From Candidatus Bathyarchaeia archaeon (GTDB lineage: Archaea; Thermoproteota; Bathyarchaeia; 40CM-2-53-6; CALIRQ01), in the NCBI GenBank assembly GCA_038843675.1, contig JAWBRV010000014.1:1-33273 (forward strand): a DNA stretch of 33,273 nt. The letters are read 5' to 3'. The first letter of the stretch is position 1. The number at the start of each line of letters is the position of its first letter. The position numbers were made by a program, and so were the translations under genes. This document shows positions 24,206 through 30,009 of this stretch, piece after piece. The notes below the pieces were generated by a model. The model worked only from the letters and a program-made list of their open reading frames with translations. It did no database searches and was not told the DNA's origin.

Positions 24206-24478
24206 TTGGTGGTATCATTGAGCGAAGTGACCGTTAGGGTTGACGAAAAGGGGAGGATGGTCATACCAGCGGGCATAAGGGAGAAGCTCAACATAAAGAA
24301 GGTGGTGAAGCTCAGCATAAAGGGCGACGAAGTAGTCTTGAAGCCCGTGGAGGATCCCCTGAGGGCCTTGGAGGGGCTCGTCGAGAAGGGCACAACGGAC
24401 GTGGAGGAGGAGATCGGGAGGTTGCGGAGGGCGGCGGAGCGCGAGCTCGAAAGGGGGGCCCGATGCCGCCCATATTGA
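24206..24478 (+). CDS. AbrB/SpoVT-type antitoxin
   Basis: About 90 residues with the swapped-hairpin domain EVTVRVDEKGRMVIPAGIRE followed by KLNIKKVVKLSIKGDEVVLK. The C-terminal helical tail (LRALEGLVEKGTTDVEEEI, GRLRRAAERELERG) would hold the toxin. TTG at 24206 matches the TATA spacing of a leaderless mRNA; TTG at 24218 is an alternative. The 3' end overlaps the PIN gene by 16 nt. Confidence 0.87.
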   Translation: MVVSLSEVTVRVDEKGRMVIPAGIREKLNIKKVVKLSIKGDEVVLKPVEDPLRALEGLVEKGTTDVEEEIGRLRRAAERELERGARCRPY

Positions 24479-24885
24479 TAGAAACCGATATCCTATTGGC
24501 CCTGATTTCGGCTGGCGATAGGCATCACTCAGATGCGATAAGGCTCTTGGATGAGGCCGCCGGGGATATAAGGCTCTCCCCATACTCGATCATGGAATTG
24601 GATCTGCTCCTGAGGGCTGGGGAGATAATCGTCAAGGACATCCCGGCTTTTTATGAAGTCTTGGGCGAAGCATTGGAGTATAGGGGGATCGGCGCATTCC
24701 CGATCAAGCTGGCGTATCATCGCGAGGCCTTCAGGCTCAGAGGGGAGCATAAGGGCCTAACATACTTCGATAGCCTCCACGCGGCGGTCGGCATCGTCGA
24801 GGATATCGAGCTGGTGAGTTACGATAGAATATATGCAAGCGTTGCGGGTTTGAGGTATGGCCATCCGGACGCATGGCTTCGCTGA
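24463..24885 (+). CDS. PIN-domain ribonuclease toxin (VapC-like)
   Basis: A 140-residue PIN-fold protein with all acidic positions: Asp in LIETDILLALIS, Glu in YSIMELDLLLR, Asp in TYFDSLHAAVG and Asp in LVSYDRIYASV. Such proteins cleave tRNA, rRNA or mRNA when released from their antitoxin; the target here is unknown. ATG at 24463 lies inside the antitoxin gene with AAAGGGG upstream, so synthesis is coupled. The gene converges on the tRNA thiolase gene 18 nt downstream. Confidence 0.92.
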   Translation: MPPILIETDILLALISAGDRHHSDAIRLLDEAAGDIRLSPYSIMELDLLLRAGEIIVKDIPAFYEVLGEALEYRGIGAFPIKLAYHREAFRLRGEHKGLTYFDSLHAAVGIVEDIELVSYDRIYASVAGLRYGHPDAWLR

Positions 24886-24903
24886 GCGATCGCCCCTTGG
24901 CCC

Positions 24904-25842
24904 TCAATCGGCCGATCGGGCGTCCAAGGCCCCCTTGACGAGGGCTATGCGCTTGCAATAGGCGCATATATCGCCCTGCGATGGGAAGCCGCAAACGCGG
25001 CATTTCGAAAATTCGGGCTTGGGCCTCGATGCCTCTATCAGCGGCATCAGCTCCAAGAACCTGTTCAATAATTGATGCCTCAGCTGGGGGCTCGCCTCCG
25101 AGGCCGCCTCCAAGAGGCCCGCCATCCTCCTGACCTTGGCGCCCTTGGAGAAGGGGCAGCCCAGCTCCTTGAAGGGTATCCGCTCGTAAAGGCAATAGAG
25201 GAGATCCTCCCTTTCGGGGGATCGGATCAGGGGCTTTATCCTCGAGGCCATTCCATCGGCGAGCGGCGGGAGGACGGGCTTCAGCCTTACGAATTGGTCC
25301 CAATAGCCGAATAGGAAGTTGGAGAGCATTATCCCGACCATATCGTCCAAGTTATGGCCGGTGGCCAAGGCCTTGGCCCCGGCCCGCATGGCCATCTCCT
25401 CGAATATATGCCTCTTAATGGTCCCGCAGGCGGAGCAGAGCTTCCCCTTGAATTGGGTCCTTTGGAAATCCCCTATGCCCACGCCCAGCTCCCTCTTGAG
25501 GTCGAATACCCGCAGCTCAACGCCCAGCTCGCCCGCGAGGCGTTCGGCGATGGATTGGCAATGGGCCGAATATTCCGGTATGCCCAAGTTGGCGTGGAGG
25601 GCGATCAGATCCGCCCCCGGGAAGGCCCTTCGGAGCGCGTGGAGGAGGGCCCCGCTATCCTTCCCGCCCGAGATGGCGACAGCGACCCTATCGCCCTCCC
25701 GGAACATCCGGAACTCCTCGACCGTCCTCCCGACCCTAGCGACGAAGAAATCGGAGAAGCAACTTGGGCATAGGCGGAGCTTGGCGTAGGGGAGCTCGAC
25801 CTCGGCGGCGGCCGATCGGCATTTGCTGCAGGGCCTCGGCAT
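24904..25842 (-). CDS. TtuA/NcsA-family tRNA 2-thiolation protein
   Basis: A PP-loop ATPase that adenylates and thiolates a tRNA uridine (position 54 for TtuA, 34 for NcsA/Ncs6). About 312 residues. An N-terminal zinc knuckle (CSKCRSA ... CPSCF), the PP loop VAVAISGGKDSGALLHAL (residues 53-70), and FKGKLCSACGTIKRHIFEE with ALATGHNLDDM follow in order. RIPFKELGCPFSKGAKVRRM supplies the third catalytic Cys, and the C-terminal zinc ribbon is CRVCGFPSQGDICAYC. Which uridine is modified cannot be fixed by eye. ATG at 25842 begins the zinc knuckle; a TATA-like TTTTTATGG lies about 35 nt upstream. The frame is open back to 26037 but that part is non-homologous. Confidence 0.93.
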   Translation of the reverse strand: MPRPCSKCRSAAAEVELPYAKLRLCPSCFSDFFVARVGRTVEEFRMFREGDRVAVAISGGKDSGALLHALRRAFPGADLIALHANLGIPEYSAHCQSIAERLAGELGVELRVFDLKRELGVGIGDFQRTQFKGKLCSACGTIKRHIFEEMAMRAGAKALATGHNLDDMVGIMLSNFLFGYWDQFVRLKPVLPPLADGMASRIKPLIRSPEREDLLYCLYERIPFKELGCPFSKGAKVRRMAGLLEAASEASPQLRHQLLNRFLELMPLIEASRPKPEFSKCRVCGFPSQGDICAYCKRIALVKGALDARSAD

Positions 25843-25978
25843 GGCGCGGCGATCGATAGGGATCGCGGGCCATAAAAATCCTCGCCGCCCATGGCCGATC
25901 GATCCCGAGAGGCGATTGCCCATGCCTAAAAAGCCGTTGGGGCCCGCTGGCGATCCGGATGCGAAGTTGAGGACCCGC

Positions 25979-26122
25979 TCAAGGGCCCGAGCGAATACTC
26001 GAGGCGGCCTCGCCCAAATACCAGCCAACGGCCCCAACGATCAATACCAAGGCCAATGCCGCGAGGATATACATGCCCGATCTTATCAGGCCAAATATGA
26101 GCCGATCGATAGGATCGGACAT
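25979..26122 (-). CDS. Possible single-span small membrane protein
   Basis: A 47-residue reading frame, MSDPIDRLIFGLIRSG then MYILAALALVLIVGAVGWYL, ending in GEAASSIRSGP. One clear transmembrane helix with a short charged N terminus. GGTGA sits about 8 nt before ATG 26122. No promoter is evident and no family is recognised. It is the last host-like GC-rich reading frame before the CRISPR-associated block. Confidence 0.4.
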   Translation of the reverse strand: MSDPIDRLIFGLIRSGMYILAALALVLIVGAVGWYLGEAASSIRSGP

Positions 26123-26223
26123 GGGGGTTATCACCATGAGTGGCCCGGGCTCTCTAGGCCATGGGAGGAAGGATCCGGGCCCGCCGCTCCTCCAGCAGGG
26201 CTCCCCGTTCCATAGAGGCCATT

Positions 26224-26406
26224 GGGGAAATATTGATCCCAAAGGAGAGGAAGAGGGTGCGTGTTTCCCTAGATGAGGATGGTGAGAGGGAATTGCTCAA
26301 CGCTTTGAATGAAATAAAAGTGATAATTGGGTTGGAAAAACCTCCTGAGCCAAAGAGGATTCCGTTTTGCAGGAGGTGCGCTTATAGAGATTTTTGTTGG
26401 GTGTAG
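26224..26406 (+). pseudogene. cas4: cas4 fragment: only the C-terminal iron-sulfur end remains
   Basis: The frame reads GEILIPKERKRVRVSLDEDG, ERELLNALNEIKVIIG and ends PFCRRCAYRDFCWV. This matches the last ~60 residues of Cas4, including three of the cluster cysteines spaced C-x2-C-x5-C. The RecB-like nuclease motifs and the first cysteine, about 120 residues, are missing. Upstream of about 26220 the sequence is GC-rich and unrelated to Cas4, while downstream it is AT-rich, so a recombination junction lies there. A start at ATG 26161 is open in frame but adds only non-homologous residues. The split cas1 follows 3 nt after the stop. Confidence 0.8.
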
Positions 26407-26409
26407 GGC

Positions 26410-26745
26410 TTGAAAAAGAACATATTCATATTCAGCAGTGGTGAGCTGAAGAGAGAGGGCAATACGCTTTGCTTCATTAGTGGAGCGCTAAAGAAGTTCG
26501 TTCCGATATCGGAGGTTTCATCCATATTTATATTCGGCGAAACGACATTCAATAAGAGATTCTTGGAGTTCATCTCATCCAATGAGGTAACTTTACATGT
26601 CTTTAACTATTATGGCTATTACGTGGGGAGCTTTTATCCAAGGACCCACTACAATGCGGGCTACATGACGCTCAAGCAGTGTGAACACTATCTGGAAAAT
26701 TCAAAGAGGGTGGAGCTAGCACGGAAATTCGTTGAAGGGGGTTGA
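26410..26745 (+). CDS. cas1: Cas1 N-terminal part (separate ORF after frameshift)
   Basis: The first 111 residues of Cas1, the CRISPR spacer integrase: KKNIFIFSSGELKREGNTLC, then FVPISEVSSIFIFGETTFNK, VTLHVFNYYGYYVGSFYPR and EHYLENSKRVELARKFVEGG, then TGA. This covers the beta-sandwich domain and the first helix of the catalytic domain. The rest continues in the -1 frame. Adding one G to the G5 run at 26737-26741 would restore one protein of about 330 residues. TTG at 26410 is the only start that fits the conserved N terminus. It is unclear whether the protein is made as two pieces, by frameshifting, or not at all. Confidence 0.85.
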   Translation: MKKNIFIFSSGELKREGNTLCFISGALKKFVPISEVSSIFIFGETTFNKRFLEFISSNEVTLHVFNYYGYYVGSFYPRTHYNAGYMTLKQCEHYLENSKRVELARKFVEGG

Positions 26746-26750
26746 AAAAT

Positions 26751-27398
26751 ATGCTCAAGAATTTAATGTACTACAACAACAGAGGGGTAGAGCTATCTCA
26801 ATCTATGAGATTCTTAGGAGATTGTCTTGAAAAACTGGAGAGGGTTGAGAGGATCGATGAACTTATGGCCATAGAAGGAAATGCTAAAGAGGAGTACTAT
26901 ATCTCCTTTAACGAAATCCTCAAGGATGAAAGTTTCTCTTACAAGAGGAGGGAGAGGAGACCCCCGAAGAGCCGCTTGAACGCATTATTAAGCTTTGGCA
27001 ATAGCCTGATATATGTAACAATTCTTGGAGAGATTTATAAAACTCACCTAGATCCCCGCATCGGGTTTTTACATGCCTCCAATTTCAGGAAGTTCTCATT
27101 GAACCTAGATGTAGCCGAAATTTTTAAGCCAATAATAGTGGATAGGATTATATTTTCCCTTGTGAATAAGAGGATGCTTGATGACTCATGCTTTGCAAAG
27201 GAGTTGGAAGGAATCTATCTCAGCGAGAAGGGTAGGAGGATCTTCGTTCAAAAGTACGATGAAAAGCTTAAGCAGGTTGTTAGCTTTAAAAAAGGCAGGA
27301 GGTGCTCCTATCAAAGGCTCATTAGGCTAGAGCTTTATAAAATAGAGAGGCACCTAATCGGAGAACAGGAATATCAACCCTTTGTTTCTCAATGGTGA
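26751..27398 (+). CDS. cas1: Cas1 C-terminal catalytic part (separate ORF)
   Basis: About 215 residues carrying the whole metal site of Cas1: Glu in ELMAIEGNAKEEYY, His in DPRIGFLHASNFRKFSL and Glu in NLDVAEIFKPIIVDRI. RRPPKSRLNALLSFGNSLIY and RLIRLELYKIERHLIGEQ are also typical of archaeal type I Cas1. ATG at 26751 has the G5 run about 9 nt upstream as a possible Shine-Dalgarno site. A TTG at 26742 overlaps the previous stop and is an alternative start. The catalytic half could thus be translated separately, but it would lack the beta domain used for dimer and Cas2 contact. Confidence 0.85.
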   Translation: MLKNLMYYNNRGVELSQSMRFLGDCLEKLERVERIDELMAIEGNAKEEYYISFNEILKDESFSYKRRERRPPKSRLNALLSFGNSLIYVTILGEIYKTHLDPRIGFLHASNFRKFSLNLDVAEIFKPIIVDRIIFSLVNKRMLDDSCFAKELEGIYLSEKGRRIFVQKYDEKLKQVVSFKKGRRCSYQRLIRLELYKIERHLIGEQEYQPFVSQW

Positions 27399-27442
27399 GT
27401 AACCCATCCCGCTTTAGAATCAACTCATAGGGGGGACCTTTT

Positions 27443-27706
27443 ATCTACGTAATATTGGTGTATGATATAGGGGAGGAGCGTGTGAACAAAGTGCTTAAAA
27501 TATGTAGAAAATACCTGACGTGGGTTCAAAATTCAGTCTTTGAAGGTGACTTGACGGAGGCCAATTTCATGAGGTTGAAACATGAATTAGCGAAGGTGAT
27601 TGAGAAAGAAAGGGACTCAGTAACCTTTTATATTCTTAGGACGACTGCTTACATGAAGAGGGAAGTTCTTGGGACTGTAAAAGGGGAGCCCCTTAGTGTG
27701 CTATGA
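27443..27706 (+). CDS. cas2: Cas2 with no canonical start codon at its conserved N terminus
   Basis: Cas2 bridges two Cas1 dimers during spacer integration. The frame reads (ATC)-YVILVYDIGEERVNKVLKIC, RKYLTWVQNSVFEGDLTEAN and DSVTFYILRTTAYMKREVLG, a normal 87-residue Cas2. The Met expected before Tyr-Val-Ile is encoded ATC (27443-27445). Upstream in frame comes TAG at 27428, with no ATG, GTG or TTG between. A G6 run ends 7 nt before the ATC, ideal Shine-Dalgarno spacing. The first canonical start, TTG 27455, would remove most of strand beta-1. Either ATC is used, or the start has been lost by mutation. Confidence 0.88.
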   Translation: MYVILVYDIGEERVNKVLKICRKYLTWVQNSVFEGDLTEANFMRLKHELAKVIEKERDSVTFYILRTTAYMKREVLGTVKGEPLSVL

Positions 27707-27823
27707 CTGTCGATCTCCAATGTAAGAATGCTTGATTCCACATCGACGGAAAGGCTCCTATGAAAAAGCTTAGGAAAAGGCTTATTAGGAGAAAAGGAGC
27801 GAATTTTCGCCATATGCGCACGG
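27707..27823 (+). promoter_or_regulatory. CRISPR leader
   Basis: The 117 nt between cas2 and the first repeat are AT-rich and purine-rich with no ORF of note. GGCTTATTAGG (about 27777-27787) is TATA-like and predicts a transcript start about 15-20 nt before the first repeat. CTCCTA and TAGGAG flank this element in inverted orientation. The position, just upstream of the repeat 5' end, fits an archaeal leader. Confidence 0.55.
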
Positions 27824-27918
27824 GATCGTAGAATACCTATAAGGGCTTGAAACATCAGAAGGCGATATCCGCTTCCCTGTTTGAGCTTGATCGTAGAATA
27901 CCTATAAGGGCTTGAAAC
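27824..27918 (+). CRISPR. Two-repeat CRISPR mini-array with one 35-nt spacer
   Basis: Two identical 30-nt repeats lie at 27824-27853 and 27889-27918. They start GATCGTAGAATACC and end AAGGGCTTGAAAC, the TTGAAAC end being typical of archaeal type I/III repeats. The single spacer (27854-27888) is 35 nt, a normal length. Orientation matches the cas genes and leader. After the second repeat there is no further direct copy; instead an inverted copy of the repeat core follows. No interference genes lie in the window, so the array may serve complexes encoded elsewhere or be a relic. Confidence 0.9.
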
Positions 27919-27944
27919 CCACAAGCCCTTATAGGTATTGTGGG
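27897..27944. repeat. 18-bp perfect hairpin between the last CRISPR repeat and an inverted copy of its core
   Basis: AATACCTATAAGGGCTTG (27897-27914, inside repeat 2) is followed after 7 nt (AAACCCA) by its exact reverse complement at 27922-27939. A second nested pair, CCCACAA (27918-27924) and TTGTGGG (27938-27944), surrounds the inverted copy. The copy also lies where the glutamine synthetase fragment ends on the minus strand. Such a long perfect stem is unusual at an array end. Confidence 0.85.
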
Positions 27945-28320
27945 ATCTATTGAAGAAAGGAGGAAGTACTCCACTTCTGGAGTGAAATATCCCGTATAAC
28001 CCATTCCTTCCGCGGCTTTCATAGCATTTCTTGCAACATATCCTCTGGGACATACTTCGGAGGGCCCGCCGCCATAAGCCTCATGAACATCCCCTATGAC
28101 TATTGCACTTTTTGCTCTTCTCCGTTGGTCCATGGAATTATAGCCAAAGTTTTGGGTCGGGCATTAGCTTCATGTCCGACTCTTCAATGGACTTGAAGCC
28201 CCTTATGGAAGAACCCATCAAAACCTAAGCCTGCCGCGAAGGCGTTGCCCTCTATGTATTCTTTTGTGGGGACAACCACATCCTTGGCCCTCGACGGCGG
28301 CTCCCCCTTGGATCGGGCGT
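27945..28320 (-). pseudogene. glnA: Glutamine synthetase fragment, frameshifted and truncated
   Basis: Read on the minus strand with corrections, this encodes the N-terminal part of glutamine synthetase: VVVPTKEYIEGNAFAAGLGF then DGSSIRGFKSIEESDMKLMP, TLAIIPWTNGEEQKSAIVIG, DVHEAYGGGPSEVCPRGYVA and GYTGYFTPEVEYFLLSSID. Three indels break it: one extra T near 28212, one missing A in the run near 28150-28153, and one missing A near 28109-28113. Two of the three are in A runs. Only about 120 residues of an expected 440 or more remain, ending at the CRISPR hairpin. It cannot make an active enzyme. Whether the indels are natural or sequencing artefacts is open; the truncation is real in this assembly. 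Confidence 0.8.
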
Positions 28321-29093
28321 GGGCTATCCCGGGCGTATAGCCCCGACCCTCAGGTTCTCGTTTATGCCCATGCCCCTCCTGCAAACGGCGAAGCCCCCGT
28401 CCCGGTTGGCTATGACGGCTATATCCCCCTCGAGGAGGGTCAAGGGCGCCTTCGTCACTTGGGCCGCGCTGCTCGTCAAAACCTATGAACCTCAATTCCC
28501 CTATTTTCCCATTCAATCCCATGAGGGGCTCGTTCAGAGGTTTCCCCGCCTGGATCTGATTTTATTTGATTTTCCATTGATTTCTTTGATTTTTCTGGCC
28601 GAGATGGGGCCGGAAATGGGCTCCATTTGGCCGGAATTTGAAAAACTTGATTTATTTGATTTAATTCAAGATTTCAAAAGGGCCCTTTTCGAGACCCCTC
28701 CCCCCTATAGGGGGGTTCGGCGTTATAATCGCGCCGTTAAATGGTCCGGGATCGCCAATATATGCCTTGATCTATTCTATTCATTTCAAGCTTTTCCTTA
28801 TGCCCCTTGCCTTTCGCACCTTCCGGTGCAGAACGCCCGCGGGCATTATGGCCCCCGTAATCGATGCAAACCTTCCCCCCGATCTCATGCCTTCGGCTTC
28901 GAGCCAAGGAGGGGATGGCTTCCGGGTAGCCCAATGACCGCCGCAATCGTTGGTTCGGATGATTGCAGGTCGAACCCAATACGCCATCATTTGAAGGGCA
29001 TTGAGTGGATCCGGATTGGAAAACGACCGCCAACTTCCTTGGACTTGCCTATTTCGCAGATCTCGACGATGGGGCATTCTGGGCACTTAGGGC
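28321..29093. other. Gene-poor segment without a recognised gene
   Basis: No reading frame here has recognisable similarity. On the minus strand 28337-28486 there is an ORF-like piece with TLLEGDIAVIANRDGGFAV that may be another remnant. From about 28555 to 28690 the DNA is AT-rich with repeated TTTGATT words around a GC-rich insert holding GGCCGGAAATGG and CCATTTGGCCGG. Next to the PIN gene end, a minus-strand mini-ORF reads SPKCPECPIVEICEIG with cysteines spaced C-x2-C-x5-C, resembling an iron-sulfur loop. All could be debris of recombination. Confidence 0.5.
28700..28715. repeat. Perfect 16-bp palindrome CCCCCCTATAGGGGGG
   Basis: A C6-TATA-G6 palindrome stands between an AT-rich block and a TATA-like GTTATAATCG. 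It could form a cruciform or be a protein-binding site. It has no gene within 300 nt on either side that would explain it. Confidence 0.7.
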
Positions 29094-29549
29094 TCAAAGC
29101 CGCCTCAGCCCCGCCTCTATAAATTCATGATATCTCTCGACCTCGTCCCTTGGAAAGGGGTTGACCACTGTTATCTCCTTGGCCCTCGATAGCCCTTCGT
29201 CGAGCGAATATATTATCGAGGATCCCAAGCTCTTGGCGAGCGAGATGAGGCATCCGTCCCAAGCCTCCATGCCGTACGCCGAGGCGTAATCCAAACCATC
29301 CGCCGCTATCTCCGGCCTCATTTGGGGGTATAGGGCCGGCGAGCCGGACCTCAGGATCCCCTCGATGGCCTTCTTCGCCGCCACCCTGGGCACGCGGAGG
29401 TAGCGCGTGGCTATATGGTATGCCCCGATGACCGCGAACGTCGGCAATGCGATCCTCCTCCTTTGGAGCATCACCTCGGAGAGGAACTTCACGCTATGCT
29501 CCTTCAGGGGATTTTCGAAGCATACGGGCACGATTATGCCAACGTCCAC
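29094..29549 (-). CDS. PIN-domain ribonuclease toxin of the third AbrB/PIN pair
   Basis: About 151 residues, VVDVGIIVPVCFENPLKEHS then KFLSEVMLQRRRIALPTFAV, GMEAWDGCLISLAKSLGSS and IIYSLDEGLSRAKEITVVNP. It is PIN-like with Asp near the N terminus (VDVG), a middle acidic segment, AWDGCLISLA and YSLDEGL supplying later aspartates. GTG at 29549 lies 7 nt after the antitoxin stop and gives the usual N terminus; the frame is open back to 29591. The N-terminal Asp context (DVG rather than DTN) departs from the usual motif, so activity is uncertain. Confidence 0.8.
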   Translation of the reverse strand: MDVGIIVPVCFENPLKEHSVKFLSEVMLQRRRIALPTFAVIGAYHIATRYLRVPRVAAKKAIEGILRSGSPALYPQMRPEIAADGLDYASAYGMEAWDGCLISLAKSLGSSIIYSLDEGLSRAKEITVVNPFPRDEVERYHEFIEAGLRRL

Positions 29550-29556
29550 AACGCCA

Positions 29557-29844
29557 TCAGGATAGGCCGAGCTTCCTCCTCGCGTATTCAAGGCTCATCC
29601 ACTTCCAGCCTTCCTCGGGCCCCTCGGCGAAGGCCTCCGCCTTGAGCGAAAGGGCCATGTCGGCCCATTCCCGAACCCTCTCCTCGAGTCCCTTTGGGGC
29701 GGGCTCGAGGATCACCCGCGATCCATCGAGCCTGATGGTCATATGCCCCCCTTCCCTTAGGCCCAAGGCCTCCCGGATGCGGAAGGGCAGCACGAGCCTT
29801 CCCTGCTTGTCAATTGAAATGGATTCTTCCACGATGCTCACCAT
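29557..29844 (-). CDS. AbrB/SpoVT-type antitoxin of the third AbrB/PIN pair
   Basis: A 95-residue protein with the swapped-hairpin domain ESISIDKQGRLVLPFRIREA followed by LGLREGGHMTIRLDGSRVIL. A C-terminal toxin-binding tail (GLEERVREWADMALSLKAEA, WKWMSLEYARRKLGLS) follows. ATG at 29844 is at the predicted transcript start, so the mRNA is leaderless. The start codon lies inside a palindrome that also touches the TATA box. Confidence 0.88.
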   Translation of the reverse strand: MVSIVEESISIDKQGRLVLPFRIREALGLREGGHMTIRLDGSRVILEPAPKGLEERVREWADMALSLKAEAFAEGPEEGWKWMSLEYARRKLGLS

Positions 29845-29872
29845 ATGGCAATAATAATGCCATATATAAAAG
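29842..29872 (-). promoter_or_regulatory. Promoter-operator of the third AbrB/PIN pair
   Basis: ATATGGCA (29843-29850) is inverted as TGCCATAT (29858-29865) with a 7-nt centre. The TATA box on the minus strand, CTTTTATATATG (29861-29872), overlaps the upstream arm and the ATG overlaps the downstream arm. A protein bound here would block transcription, as expected for antitoxin autorepression. Confidence 0.6.
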
Positions 29873-30009
29873 CTTGATGCCCGCTAGGCGCTCTGGAAAG
29901 GGGCGCCGATATGGAGTTGTTGCCTCCCGGACCTTTGGGCCCGAGGGGGTTCGAAATCGCTTAAATCATGGCCCGAGGCGGATGGCAATGGGGCATCGGG
30001 GCGCCGGGG

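Noticed and set aside
25843-26037. Long N-terminal extension of the TtuA/NcsA-like protein
   Set aside because: The family begins at the zinc knuckle; the extension lies upstream of the TATA-like element and is not conserved in type.
26736-26745. Programmed -1 frameshift heptamer in cas1
   Set aside because: The run AGGGGGT only partly fits X-XXY-YYZ and no clear downstream pseudoknot was seen, so programmed frameshifting is mentioned as a possibility but not annotated.
28960-28990. Possible tRNA T-arm (GGGTTCGACC on the minus strand)
   Set aside because: The flanking bases do not pair as a 5-bp T stem and no acceptor or anticodon arm could be folded around it.
28319-29122. Long plus-strand ORF of 267 residues across the gene-poor segment
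   Set aside because: It runs antisense to the glnA-side remnants, shows Pro/Arg-rich low-information translation and no motif, and its length is explained by GC-skewed sequence lacking stops.
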